From Apostichopus californicus (taxonomy: Eukaryota; Echinodermata; Holothuroidea; Aspidochirotida; Stichopodidae), in assembly GCA_020650975.1 (NCBI GenBank), contig JAIPMN010000014.1, positions 1,700 to 26,931 of the forward strand: a stretch of 25,232 bases of DNA. The letters run 5' to 3'. The notes beneath the pieces are model-generated. The model had not been told where the DNA came from, did not search any database, and worked only from the letters and a program-made list of their open reading frames with translations. Positions 1-9,300 of the stretch are shown here, in pieces. The position numbers and the translations under genes are program-made. Within the stretch, counting starts at the first letter, position 1; each line of letters starts with the position of its first letter.

Positions 1-5
1 GAAAT

Positions 6-19
6 GGGGGGGGGGGGGG
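6..19. repeat. Poly-G homopolymer (14 G)
   Basis: An uninterrupted run of 14 G near the left edge of the window. A second run of 10 G lies at 12413-12422. Such runs can be real simple repeats or places where assembly and length calling are unreliable. No gene is attached to it. Confidence 0.9.
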
Positions 20-663
20 CTTGGGCAGTCATGCCAAAAATATATGTGTACCATCCAACAGAAGTTCTGCACGTTGCATCCATTCTAAGAACTTCAGAGG
101 AGTGCGCTTTGCAATTGAAACCTTCATTGAACTGAGTCGAGATGTATACTTCGAGTGGCCACACTATAAACTAACTGATTATAGCATCTGAAATTGCAGA
201 GGCACAATAATGTTATTATTTCTCATGACTTTGTGGAATCAACTACCATCAGACTGAAACTTTCTGGCCGACTCATTTTGTCAAGAAGTTTCACCGAAAT
301 GGACATCTAAAGTTTAGACGCAGACCGTGGTACGCATGATAGAAGTGAACTTGCATATTGATTGAACAGTTATACCCTTAGACGCTTATAAAGTCCGTGG
401 AATTCTGCAGAGCATTGACCGAACGCACCAGACGTGGGTCGGATCGGGTGGGGAAAGGAATGGGGGACCGTGGAGGTAAGCCTTCCCGTGCAATAATTTT
501 CTTATCTGACCTTACGTACCACACACAAATTATATCATGTACAATCGAAACAAATATTTGGTGCTATATGCCTAACAAGTTTAATTTATATCATTACTGA
601 TTACATTCTCGCCAAAATGTTCGCCACCAAGAGTCCAAGACTGTATCGGAAAACTGAACCCGT
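20..663. other. No supported gene
   Basis: Ordinary unique-looking sequence. A weak donor-like GGTAAGCC follows an open stretch near 397-475, but its frame starts at a GTG and no acceptor or initiator is convincing, so I do not call an exon. Confidence 0.5.
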
Positions 664-782
664 ATTCACCCTAAAAAATAATGTTAACAACAAAAACAGC
701 AATAATAATAATAACAACAACAATAATAAATAATAATTATAATAATAATGATGATGATAATGATGAAGATGGCGATGACGAT
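664..782. repeat. AAT/AAC/GAT compound microsatellite
   Basis: A trinucleotide-rich tract shifts from AAC/AAT units (about 685-755) into GAT/GAA/GAC units (about 748-782). It is low complexity with no coding sign. It marks typical metazoan non-coding DNA and is likely length-polymorphic. Confidence 0.9.
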
Positions 783-942
783 CTCAAAATGTTGACATAA
801 AAAGTAAAAGAAAAATGCTAAATTACCATACTTGTAGCCAAAATGATAGCACCATTTTTCGTCTTAAGTCATTGTACTTGAAGGAAAATTCCCAATAGGA
901 GAAGGGGGCACTAACGAGGAGTGATCTCGGTTAGCAACTTAC

Positions 943-1230
943 AGACTTAATTACGTGGATCTTATAGGGAAGGAGTTGGAAAAAATTTGACGATCGCTGA
1001 TTCGAAGGCGGGGTTTTCGAAGGCTTGTGCGTGTCAGCGGAAGTTGGGTGTCTACATGCGGGGGTCACATAGGAGCCCTGTTGATGACTTGGTGCCAAGT
1101 GCAGTTTAGAGAAAGTGACATGTAAAGGGTCTCCATGCACCTCACTCTTGAACCCCACTCTTGAAATTCTATAGCAACACCGCTGGGCATATAAACCTTC
1201 CGTACATTCGAACGAGTATGGAAGAACCAT
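943..1230 (-). CDS. Possible first coding exon, unidentified
   Basis: On the minus strand an ATG at 1230-1228 sits in a favourable context (GCC before ATG, G after). It opens a frame of exactly 96 codons that runs into a GTAAGT donor (plus-strand acttac at 937-942), leaving intron phase 0. The translation begins MVLPYSFECTEGLY; it has no recognisable domain, signal peptide or membrane segment and is not obviously biased like a real protein. Start plus donor in one frame is suggestive, but GTAAGT occurs by chance about a dozen times in a window this size. It could equally be a non-coding exon or a coincidence. Confidence 0.2.
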
Positions 1231-2760
1231 GGCTTTAGCAACGATACCTGGCTACGTGCAAACTACCTCTCGCATAAAACAACACGTTTGTCCATGATAT
1301 GGAAATTTAAACTAGACATATATCTACATGTAACTGCAATTATTAACATGAGTGTTGCCAAGTTCCACACAAGCGTCTACAGTGAACTCATCCGACGCAT
1401 GCTGAATGAGGCATGTTGTGTATCATGGTTTGGTCAACTGATATAGAGGGAGAAAGCCTTACGATTCGTTGCTACCCAAAGAATAATACACAGTCAGTAC
1501 AAGCATAATGATACCGAGCTAAGTATGAACAATACCATATGAAGTATATTCCGGGGACGGGGAGGCGGGACAGACGCATACTGTGGGTCATATTGATGTA
1601 TGTTTTATTACTGCCAGTGGTGGTGAAGAGCCACGTCCCTTGTCATGAGTGACTCGGCGGATAACAAGCCTTAGCCCGGGAAGGTCGTCATAGGATATGT
1701 ATTTACCGAGTGGCGGTCTAAAACTTTCCAAACCTTGACAGTTAACTTTTCACATCGTGTAGCTGGGGAGGGGTGCAGCTGATATATGACGTACGGAGTA
1801 TGTAAGCGGGCGGGTAGGGAGGGGTGTAGGAAATGGGCATGCCTGATACCATAGTGACATTCATATAGCTTAACGTTTAACATATTATGTGGCCTTCGTC
1901 GTTCCTGCATGATAATACGGCTTTGTTAAAGTAAGGTTGCCATTTTGTTTCCGCTTGTTGTGTAAGCATATTCCTTTATATTCCAGTTAAATGATTAGCA
2001 AATCACTTTATATACCCATTTCATTTGTAAGGGGGAGGGGAGCAACATTTCTGACAGAAGGAACTAGAACTACGTACCCTCCCGGTCCCAGTCCCTGCTG
2101 CCCGATTACGTCATCATTGAATTAACATCACAAGCTAGGCCCAAATGTGCCTATTCCTGTACCATCACTTCAAAAAGAACATATAGCTAAGTTTCCCCGT
2201 TAGAACCTTCCAACAAGTTCATCAAGTTGGATGTGAGGTGACCAGCTATGAATTCTAACTATTAATAACATTATCAAATCATGAAAAAATACTAGTTTTC
2301 CAGCTACTAATAGAGCATTTGCCGTGCGAGCAGATTAACACATGATTCCATATTAACACGCGCATGGCCATAGTATTAGCAAACGTGATACCACACGACA
2401 TTGCACTGTTGTTAGCCGGAAGATAGTTCAACAACAATCTTTGTTAGCAAGTCGTGGTCTGCCCACCAATGGAAGGGCATATAACAGTATTTTGTACACA
2501 ATAACAGGCCGCTTCAAGCCGCTTCAGGTTAACACAGATAATGCGACACCAGATTAACCTGTAAAGTTACTGTCACGAATGTCATAATATGAACCTTAAC
2601 TTTAAAGTACGCAATTATACTTCGTTTAATCCTTAAAATCCATCAGACTAGCCAAAAAAAAAGATACTTTATAAAGAAATTAAGTTTCACACTGGATCAA
2701 GGTTTCCTAAAGAACGTATTTATTGTAAGGAAATTCTTCTACATCCTGATCACTTGTTGC
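1231..2760. other. No supported gene; minor local repeats
   Basis: Mostly unremarkable sequence. A short direct duplication of GCCGCTTCA lies near 2509-2527. A small inverted pair (AGGTTAA near 2526 against TTAACCT near 2555) is present. Open frames on either strand are short and lack splice or start support. Confidence 0.5.
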
Positions 2761-2766
2761 TTTCAG

Positions 2767-2854
2767 GATTTTTGTCAGTGGAGTATCTGTGTGCGTAGGA
2801 GACGAGCTGTCTGATAATGACTCAGTAGAAGTTCTAATTGAAACACTATCGTAA
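2767..2854 (+). other. Acceptor-like site with short open segment
   Basis: A pyrimidine-rich tract with a branch-point-like CTGAT motif ends in TTGCTTTCAG at 2757-2766, a good 3' splice site. After one base a 28-codon frame opens (IFVSGVSVCVGDELSDNDSV and eight more residues) and stops at TAA 2852-2854. It could be the 3' end of an upstream gene. Alternatively it is the 5' untranslated start of an exon that continues to the donor at 3363, with translation beginning at 3021. The acidic, serine-containing peptide looks protein-like but matches nothing I know. Confidence 0.25.
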
Positions 2855-3020
2855 TCTCCTGTATACAACTAGAACTGTACGTTGTAACTTAACTGCATGT
2901 TCAATTCACAAACTCAGTTTCTACAACGGCGAAGTTGGAGTAGGAACGAGGAAGATCTCAACGAAAAACGAACATGTTATTAACTTAAAAGTTTCCACAT
3001 TTAATGGTTTACAGTGGCCG

Positions 3021-3362
3021 ATGACAGCCGTCCAGATGCCTAGTACAATCAATATGCCGCAAAATCCGAACGTTATGGGGGACTATTTACACTTGCCTGG
3101 TGAGTTGAGAGGAAATGGGAGAAATGTGCACTACCTTGTTCGCCATCAGAACTCTCGACGTAGGTACAACCATCACCAAGAGCAAAGTCTTCCTCAGGAA
3201 CAGCGAGAAAGAGAAGTACTTCACCAAAGACATTTAGAAAATAAAAGCAAAAAGAAGTATAATAACAGTAAGCAGTCAACAGGCGAAACCATCGGAGTCG
3301 GGCAAGTGAAGGTAAAGAGTGAAATGGCTTGTGGTCCATCTGACCCAAACAGGAATAACACG
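3021..3362 (+). CDS. Coding exon, unidentified hydrophilic protein
   Basis: An open frame (stop-free from 2838) passes an ATG at 3021 and runs exactly, in phase 0, to the donor ACG|GTAAGTG at 3362/3363. This gives 114 codons starting MTAVQMPSTINMPQNPNVMG. The peptide is strongly hydrophilic. It has a Gln/Glu/Arg-rich centre (SLPQEQREREVLHQRHLENK), a basic Lys patch, and then a V-K-V-K-S-E-M stretch that resembles a sumoylation-type psi-K-x-E site. This is the composition of a disordered N-terminal region of a nuclear regulatory protein. I do not recognise the family. An alternative start of the exon is an acceptor-like TTTACAG at 3008-3014, which would make it an internal exon. The antisense frame over the same interval is a shadow. 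A possible continuation is the exon at 13764-13914, which has a matching phase-0 option. Confidence 0.5.
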
Positions 3363-3368
3363 GTAAGT
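3363..3368 (+). promoter_or_regulatory. 5' splice site
   Basis: GTAAGT immediately follows ACG and matches the metazoan U1 consensus at all six intron positions. It defines the right end of the coding exon at 3021-3362 and leaves phase 0. Confidence 0.5.
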
Positions 3369-3629
3369 GTTTGGGACCCTGACTTAGTCCAACTGTTTTA
3401 CCATTGGGCGACATAACAGTCGGTGTAATGGTCAGTGAGTCCTAAGCCAGACAGACCCATCTGACTCATTCCCTTGCATTATTGGAATATCAGTTATTCC
3501 TACCCATAAACTAGTGACTTTCAAGCCAACAAAGAGTTTGTCTGGGTTCAGTGAAACTTCTCAGCTATCAAAAGTATCCATATCATTTCTTCTGTTGAGT
3601 TACCTGTGGTAATTAGAATCCTGTTTTAA

Positions 3630-3639
3630 GTTTTAAATA
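3630..3639. repeat. Candidate target-site duplication, left copy
   Basis: GTTTTAAATA here is repeated exactly at 3907-3916, on the far side of the inverted-repeat element. A 9-10 bp duplication is typical of Mutator-like elements. An 8-bp version (TTTTAAAT) would suit hAT elements. Confidence 0.6.
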
Positions 3640-3906
3640 GGCCGTGGCTATTCTTACGACTAGTCGTAACAATTATCTATAAACTATTCTTACGACATCG
3701 GCGAATTCATGCGCAGTTAAGTAAATAAAGCAACTGTGCGTGTAGTAGGGGTAACCCTAAACCTTACCCCTAATCCTATCCCTAACCCTAACTGGAAATT
3801 ATTGTTACTCATAGTCGTAAAAATAGTACTCCTGGTTGTAAAAATAGCAACTGGGCATGCGTAATCGGAAATTATTCTTACGACTCGTCGTAAGAATAGC
3901 CACTTT
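3640..3906. mobile_element. MITE with palindromic TIRs and telomere-like core
   Basis: A 267-bp non-coding element. The left terminal inverted repeat at 3644-3676 pairs with 3871-3903 at 30 of 33 positions; both begin GTGGCTATTCTTACGAC read inward. The right repeat is itself a hairpin: TTCTTACGAC and GTCGTAAGAA separated by two bases. The CTATTCTTACGAC motif or its degenerate complement recurs internally (3684-3696, 3814-3826, 3835-3847), and a second inverted pair surrounds CATGCGCAGTT near 3708 and its counterpart near 3850. It is flanked by GTTTTAAATA on both sides. There is no open frame, so it must be mobilised in trans. The superfamily is uncertain (Mutator-like or hAT-like by duplication length). 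Confidence 0.75.
3752..3792. repeat. Degenerate TAACCC telomere-like tract
   Basis: About seven degenerate units of TAACCC (TAACCC, TAAACC, TTACCCC, TAATCC, TATCCC, TAACCC, TAAC) lie in the middle of the MITE at 3640-3906. The unit is the C-rich strand of the TTAGGG telomere repeat used by most metazoans. Its position inside the element, not at a chromosome end, suggests it is part of the element's loop. Confidence 0.7.
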
Positions 3907-3916
3907 GTTTTAAATA
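3907..3916. repeat. Candidate target-site duplication, right copy
   Basis: GTTTTAAATA, identical to 3630-3639, directly after the right end of the MITE. Confidence 0.6.
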
Positions 3917-4955
3917 CCAGGCATTATTAGTAATATTTCTGTACTATACTGGCTATAGTTCGGCCGGACACAAGTCAGATTGTGAATGTGTGGGTAGGCT
4001 AGGCATAAATCCGAGTTAAACGCTGTTTAACTCAAAAGTTGGTTCTGCTTTGGCTCTATAAAGTGTATTATTAGTGGATCACCACTTGTAACGTTGGTTT
4101 AATAGCTATTTTAGCCGATGCCATTTGATAGGGCTAAGGTTATGTCAAACTTAGTGATCACACTAAAGCTTTGCAACGACAAGTGGTCGTCGCGTGCGGT
4201 TGCCGTTACCCAAGTCTTTGGCCAAGCCTACCTACAGTTATCAAAGATTCTAGAGAAGGGAAGGTACTGAACACATCACTTAAAATGTAAAACTGCAATA
4301 GGTGCTCATGAGAAAGAATGCCACCATGTGCCTGACAGGTAAAACCCTGGAAAGTTGTACAGAATCTTTACAGGAAAGATCAAAGATGTGATGTTTTTCA
4401 ACAAATCACAAAGGACAATTAAAACACTACATAAATCTTATCTACAGGTTTCCAGAAATAGCAAAGGGGTAAAGAATCTAGTTGCTACACAAAAAAGTAC
4501 AAAATTCTTTGGTGGCCCAAATTATACAAAGTTTGAAATGCTTGTTGTATTTCATAACTGTCTAGATTGTCACTCATTGTTCATTGTAGTGAAAATAAAA
4601 TGTGCAATTTCTCATGTTGTATGGTAAGTACTTAATTTGTCTATTCTAATCTGTCTAAACTTTGAATTTACTAATAATTATTATATAAGTATGTAAGTAG
4701 TAACAAAGAATCATTCATAGATACTGAAAAGAGAATTTGGTGGTAAAAAGGTAGCAAAATTTGGCATTTAAATTGGGTTGTTTTTGCGATCATTTTCCTC
4801 CTAAATCCAATATTTATTTTCAGTAACTACAGTAGCTTGTTACATTTGTTATTCCAAATTGTTGAAGAAAATGCATACCTGTTTGACCTGTGTTACTAGA
4901 TGCCAGAAGATATTCTGGCAGCTGAGGTCGATTTGTTTGATAATGCTGGAAAGTT
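3917..4955. other. No supported gene; small hairpin at 4901-4920
   Basis: AT-rich unique sequence. A stop-free stretch from 4355 runs toward a GTAAGT at 4624, but it starts at a non-ATG codon and its translation looks non-coding. TGCCAGAA and TTCTGGCA with a GATA loop form a perfect 8-bp hairpin at 4901-4920. Confidence 0.45.
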
Positions 4956-4959
4956 TTTG

Positions 4960-5695
4960 CATCTATTTTACCTTGTAAACATGACAACTGAGAATTGGTT
5001 GGTATGTTGATCCTCCTTGGTGAGTACTATAACCCTATGGAAGTTGGTTGAGTTCAAAGGTCATTGAGGTCAACAAAGTTCAAATTCTGGAAACTGTAAA
5101 CAGGATGATAAGTCAAAACAGCTTGGTTGAACTTTACACATGGTATGTTGATCCCACACACTGAGTACAAGTAGCTTGTGGAATTGGTGGAGGTCAAAGG
5201 TCAGCAGTAGGCAATGTATGAAAACATTGAAAACATGATATGTAAAGAGTTGAACTTGGTTGAACTTTTGTAGCTTACCTTTGTGACCAGTGCAAGAATC
5301 ATAATAGAATTGATGGAGGTCAAAGGTCGTTAGAATTCAACAGATATCATAGAACTTTTGAAAACCTAGTGAATTCAATTACTCTAGAAGAGAAGCATTA
5401 ATGAATTTCATGCTTTGCATATAATCCACCTTAGTACAAGAGCTATAGTATAGTGTGTTGTTTTCTATGGAAGTCAAAGTCTGAAAACTGTGTAAACACT
5501 TTAATTCAGAATTTCAGCCTAATTAAACTTAATACTTGGAATGTAGATCTGCCTTGGTCAGCACAATAATGCTATTGAAATTAGCGTAGGTCATTTCAGT
5601 TCAATGCCCAGAGGTAAATTCTGAAAACCCTATAAACCTGGTAACTGCAAACATAAAGCTTGTATGAACTTTTTATTCGATAGGTACTCTACTGT
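4960..5695 (+). repeat. AGGTCA-bearing interspersed repeat, tandem degenerate copies
   Basis: Several diverged units of about 140 bp. The landmark TGGTATGTTGATCC recurs at 5000 and 5141 (spacing 141), each followed about 50 bp later by an AGGTCA direct repeat and then by a CTGAAAAC/GTAAACA segment. AGTTCAAAGGTCA lies at 5051-5063, a perfect AGGTCAAAGGTCA at 5191-5203 and AGGTCAAAGGTCG at 5317-5329. The last unit decays by about 5695. The family recurs at six other places in this window. No coding frame is maintained. Confidence 0.75.
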
Positions 5696-6535
5696 AGGCC
5701 TGCATTGGTGGATGAACCGTGTTGATCGGAAGTTTCGCGCAAGGATTGCTTTTTAAACTGATATCGGCATTTTTCACAATCGCAAATTACATACAGTTTA
5801 TAAAAAAATATATGGTTCCGTCGTAAAACTAAATGCAGTTTTACCTATTGTTAACGACCAAAAATTTGCGGTACCTTCCTCTGTATGTTGCTGCATCAGT
5901 TGATATAGATAATCCCACGTTGGTGCGCACAAATTGATGAATATTTATGGCTTACCACACTTGTTTGGGCATCAAACCATGAAACGTTTTCGTTTTCTGG
6001 TTCAATTTTATTTTAGGTATAGACTGTCGATGTGTTACTTGTATCGTTGTTCTCCTACTCCGAGGCTAGGCTAGGATGGTAACATAATGATGCCAATTGT
6101 TCTTTAGCCTGCCCCCACCTCACTCTGCCCATTTGGCATAAAATTTGTTACGTTACGTAATGCATGTGTACGTAATTTTTAGCAGTGCTGTACTTGATAC
6201 AGGTACAGTACTGCATTAACGATAACAGTAGTGCACTGTAATGTAGCCAAATGTTAAAGTTAGGACTTAGCCGCATTTTGGCACCTTTCTTATTTTTTTA
6301 CAAGATATTGATGTTGAAAGTTGAAATTCTAATAATTCTTCATAATTAGCGAATAATAAGCCATCCCTTCATTACGAATAAACATCAAAAGAGTGGGCTA
6401 GACATTGGTAATCTTACAGTAAGACTTTGCAGTGCAAAATCAATCATCAAAACATGCAAAAGACCATTTTTATAGTTCTGAAAGTTACGACCAATTTTTT
6501 TTCAGTCAGTCATACAAAAGAATATACCACCAAAA
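5696..6535. other. No supported gene
   Basis: AT-rich sequence with a slightly more CpG-containing patch near 5715-5960 and palindromic GTAC-rich text near 6185-6240. I see no start-plus-donor or acceptor-plus-donor pair that holds a frame. Confidence 0.45.
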
Positions 6536-6539
6536 AGTT

Positions 6540-6770
6540 ACGACCGTTTTGTATTCCTTTGCTGAAAGCAAAAGGAACATTGCAGTCATGATGCCTTGTG
6601 TATGTGTGTGTGTTTATGTGATGCCTTTGCTTGTAAACACGATAACTCACTATTCAAAAGTTGGATGAACTTCAAACTTTGTATGTAAGGTTGAGTTCTT
6701 GGCTGCTATTGTTTTGGCTGGATCAAAAGTCATACTAGGTCACCAGAGGTCAACCATGGCATTGGGGGCT
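6540..6770 (+). repeat. Copy of the AGGTCA-bearing repeat, with GTGTGTG leader
   Basis: It opens with GCAAAAGGAA followed by a GTGTGTGTGT tract and TGATGCC, then TTGTAAACACGATAACTCA, GGATGAACTTCA, a degenerate landmark block and AGAGGTCAACC. The same order begins the copies at about 12710 and 15650. The shared opening looks like a genuine left end of the repeat. Confidence 0.65.
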
Positions 6771-6775
6771 ACAAA

Positions 6776-7255
6776 ACAGAAAGGTTCATCCAGGTACCTT
6801 CCAACCATGTTTGAAGAAAATGGGCCCAGTCATTAAGGAGGAGATTTTGACACAAAATTTCACTATAAATACACATTTAACATTTAACCACATGACCTTT
6901 GGCCTCGGTACCCATGGCAACCACATATTTTGATAGTACTTACTGTACTTGATAATTCCATAATTACCTATAAGGTTGCATGTCAAGTCAATGTTCACTA
7001 TTGGAATTATAGCAAAAATTTGATTTTCACTAAATTTGAACTTTGACCTTTGGTTCGGGGGGCCTGCACGACACAAGGGTTTGCCCGGGGGTACCTTCCC
7101 ACTGAGTTGAAGACAATCGGGGGCTTCAGGGCAGGCAATTTTGACTCAATATAAGACACACACCGTGACCCGTGCACACACATAGACACGTTTTGACCAA
7201 TCCCTCCATGGACTTCCGGCCACCCTGGGGTGCACCATGGGTGACCCCCGAGAGT
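6776..7255 (-). repeat. Second repeat family with TGACCTTTG motifs
   Basis: Two related blocks, each starting with GGTACCTTCC (6795 and 7090) followed by a GAAGA.AATGGG/AATCGGG block and ATTTTGAC. Between them lie TGACCTTTGGCCT (6893-6905) and TGACCTTTGG (7044-7053), the complement of an AGGTCA direct repeat. A GCACACACATAGACACG tract and a GC-richer end with CCCTGGGGTGCACC follow. The short open frames on the minus strand here are products of the repeat and I do not treat them as genes. Confidence 0.55.
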
Positions 7256-8640
7256 AACTACTCAGGAAAATGAAGCATTACCATGTTAACTGTTGCCATG
7301 GCAGTTGAAAGCTGTTTATGGCCCAACTGGCAAAGGAACTACAATATCTCAACCTCCAGGTATAAGAACGATAAGATAATGAGCAGGCCTAGTGCCTACC
7401 ACATTTTCATGAATTAACATAAATTCCATTACACATATTCTCAAGCTCAGCTGCTTCCTGTTTAAAAATAGCAATATTACAGTATACCAATAGTTAAAAT
7501 GATGTTTTCAACTTGTCAGTGGAAGCAGAATGCTCTGCTGACAGCTTGAAGTTTTATAACAGCTACCGCACATCTAGGATTTGAAGATGGCTAAATCTTA
7601 CACAGCTAATTCCCACTGAGATTGATTGTTTGGCAAACATTACATGTGCAATCTAGGTTTGCTTGAAGTTTGCCTAGGCACCGCTTTTCATAAATAATTG
7701 TATTCTGCAAAATGTTTGCAATGTCTTTGTGTGCGCTAGTAAAGGAACTGATAAATTGGGGTTTAGCTATCCGATGAGTCATTCACCAAGTGTTGAGCGT
7801 TATGTATCTTCTAGCTGCCAAACTAACAATTCTACTTGCCAGTGGCGAGTTGGCCTGATGTCCATGTTGGTGAAAGAACCTTGTTATCAACATTAGTCAA
7901 GTAGAAAAATGTGACAAGGAATCATTAAGCGTTTGGCATGTTTCCCGGTTAGATCTTGAATGATTCTGAGGAAGTCGGCAATGGCCCTGAAGCAGGTCAC
8001 CAGGGCTCAGTGACAAACATTAATACCAATATTTGTAAGCGTTGTATGTAGATTGAAACCGTATCTCTAACCCTAAATTCTGCTGGGGTTCATAATATGG
8101 AAGAGAACATGAGCGGTAGGGGCCTTAGAGGAAAATAACACTAAAGGAGGCCCCTGTTAGTTGTCACATGACCTGCTCCAATTGAAGACATGCAATAAGG
8201 AAATGGGAGTCAAGATTCACTATGCAACAGGTCAAATGTGTCCTTGAAAATTGAAGCAACTGTACAGTATGGGTTATAAAATCCTAGACATCCAGCATAA
8301 TTAGAGAGAACAATGGTTACATTTTCGACCAGTTAATCTTCTCACAGACAAGTGCAACCTTACATCACCACTAATCACTAGTAGCAGCTCTCTGGTAATA
8401 CATTGTTTATAGTTATTGGCATTTAACAGAATAAACAGATGCTTTAACCCATCAAAACTACATACTGTAGCTTTTCAAAAACTGTTACAAAAGTACGTAA
8501 GTGAGTTTGAGCAGATCGCTCAAATATAAGGTTGCAAAAAGTAAATCAAATGTAATAATGTCATCAACTGGTTAAGTGTAAATTTTGGAGAAAGTAAAAT
8601 TAGTTAGACGCTAGCATGCATGGAAATTGCAGTACTGGTA
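7256..8640. other. No supported gene
   Basis: About 1.4 kb with no long open frame, no clear tandem structure and no recognised mobile element. It is probably intronic or intergenic. Confidence 0.5.
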
Positions 8641-8679
8641 TCTTGAGTACAGTGGGTCTGCTGATGGTGCAGTAGATGG

Positions 8680-9300
8680 CTACTGTGCTATAGTAATGGA
8701 GAATGGCTTACAGTAGATGGATTTACTTGAGTGGGGTCGGGTGCTATAGTAATGGAGAATGTCTATCGTTTGTATTCACTAGAGTGGGTGTTTTGCTATA
8801 GTAAATGGAGAATCACTTAAAGTACATGGTGCTATAGTAATGGAGAATGGCTATCGTTGTATTCACTAGAGTGGGTTTTTTGGTATATAGTGAATGGAGA
8901 ATGCCTTATAGTAGATCTGCATTTACTGTTGCTATAGTAATGGAGCATGGCTTCCAGTAGATGTATTTACTTGAGTGGGGTCTGTTGCTATAATATATAG
9001 AGAATAGCTATCGTTTGTATTCACTAGACTGGGTCAGCTGCTATGGTAAATTCAGAATGACTTTGAGAAGATGTATTTACTTTAAGTGGGCCTGCTGCTA
9101 TAGTAAAAGGAGATTGGCTATAGTATGTATTCACTTGAGTGGGTCTATTTCTTTAAATGGAGAATGACTTACAGTAGACTTGGGTCTTTTGCTATAGTAA
9201 TGGAGGATGGCTATATTAATGTGTATTCACTTGGGTGGGTCTGCTGCTACAGTAAATGGAGACGAGAATGGATAGTATTTGTTCTTGTGAGTAGATCTGC
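8680..9300 (+). repeat. Degenerate minisatellite, ~53-bp units, alternating A/B types
   Basis: About twelve copies of a unit beginning GCTATAGTAATGGAGAATGG, at 8687, 8743, 8795, 8831, 8883, 8931, 8987, 9040, 9097, about 9150, 9191 and 9246. Full-length spacings are 48-57 bp with two shortened units (36 and about 41 bp). Two tail types mostly alternate. Type A reads CTTACAGTAGATG.ATTTACTTGAGTGGG; type B reads CTATCGTTTGTATTCACTAGAGTGGG. This implies amplification of an A+B dimer of about 106-110 bp. Confidence 0.85.

Noticed and set aside
3073..3414. 113-codon minus-strand frame opposite the best exon
   Set aside because: Antisense shadow of the plus-strand exon at 3021-3362; the plus strand has the donor and the protein-like composition.
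3752..3792. Chromosome end indicated by telomere repeats
   Set aside because: The tract is short, degenerate and enclosed within an inverted-repeat element with flanking duplication, so it is interstitial.
4319..4343. GCCACCATG followed by CAG|GTAAAA, a Kozak-like start and donor
   Set aside because: Only four codons separate start and donor, and the donor is weak. Chance is the simplest explanation.
4355..4627. Stop-free 90-codon stretch ending at a GTAAGT
   Set aside because: It begins at a non-ATG codon, the translation looks like AT-rich non-coding sequence, and no good acceptor keeps the frame.
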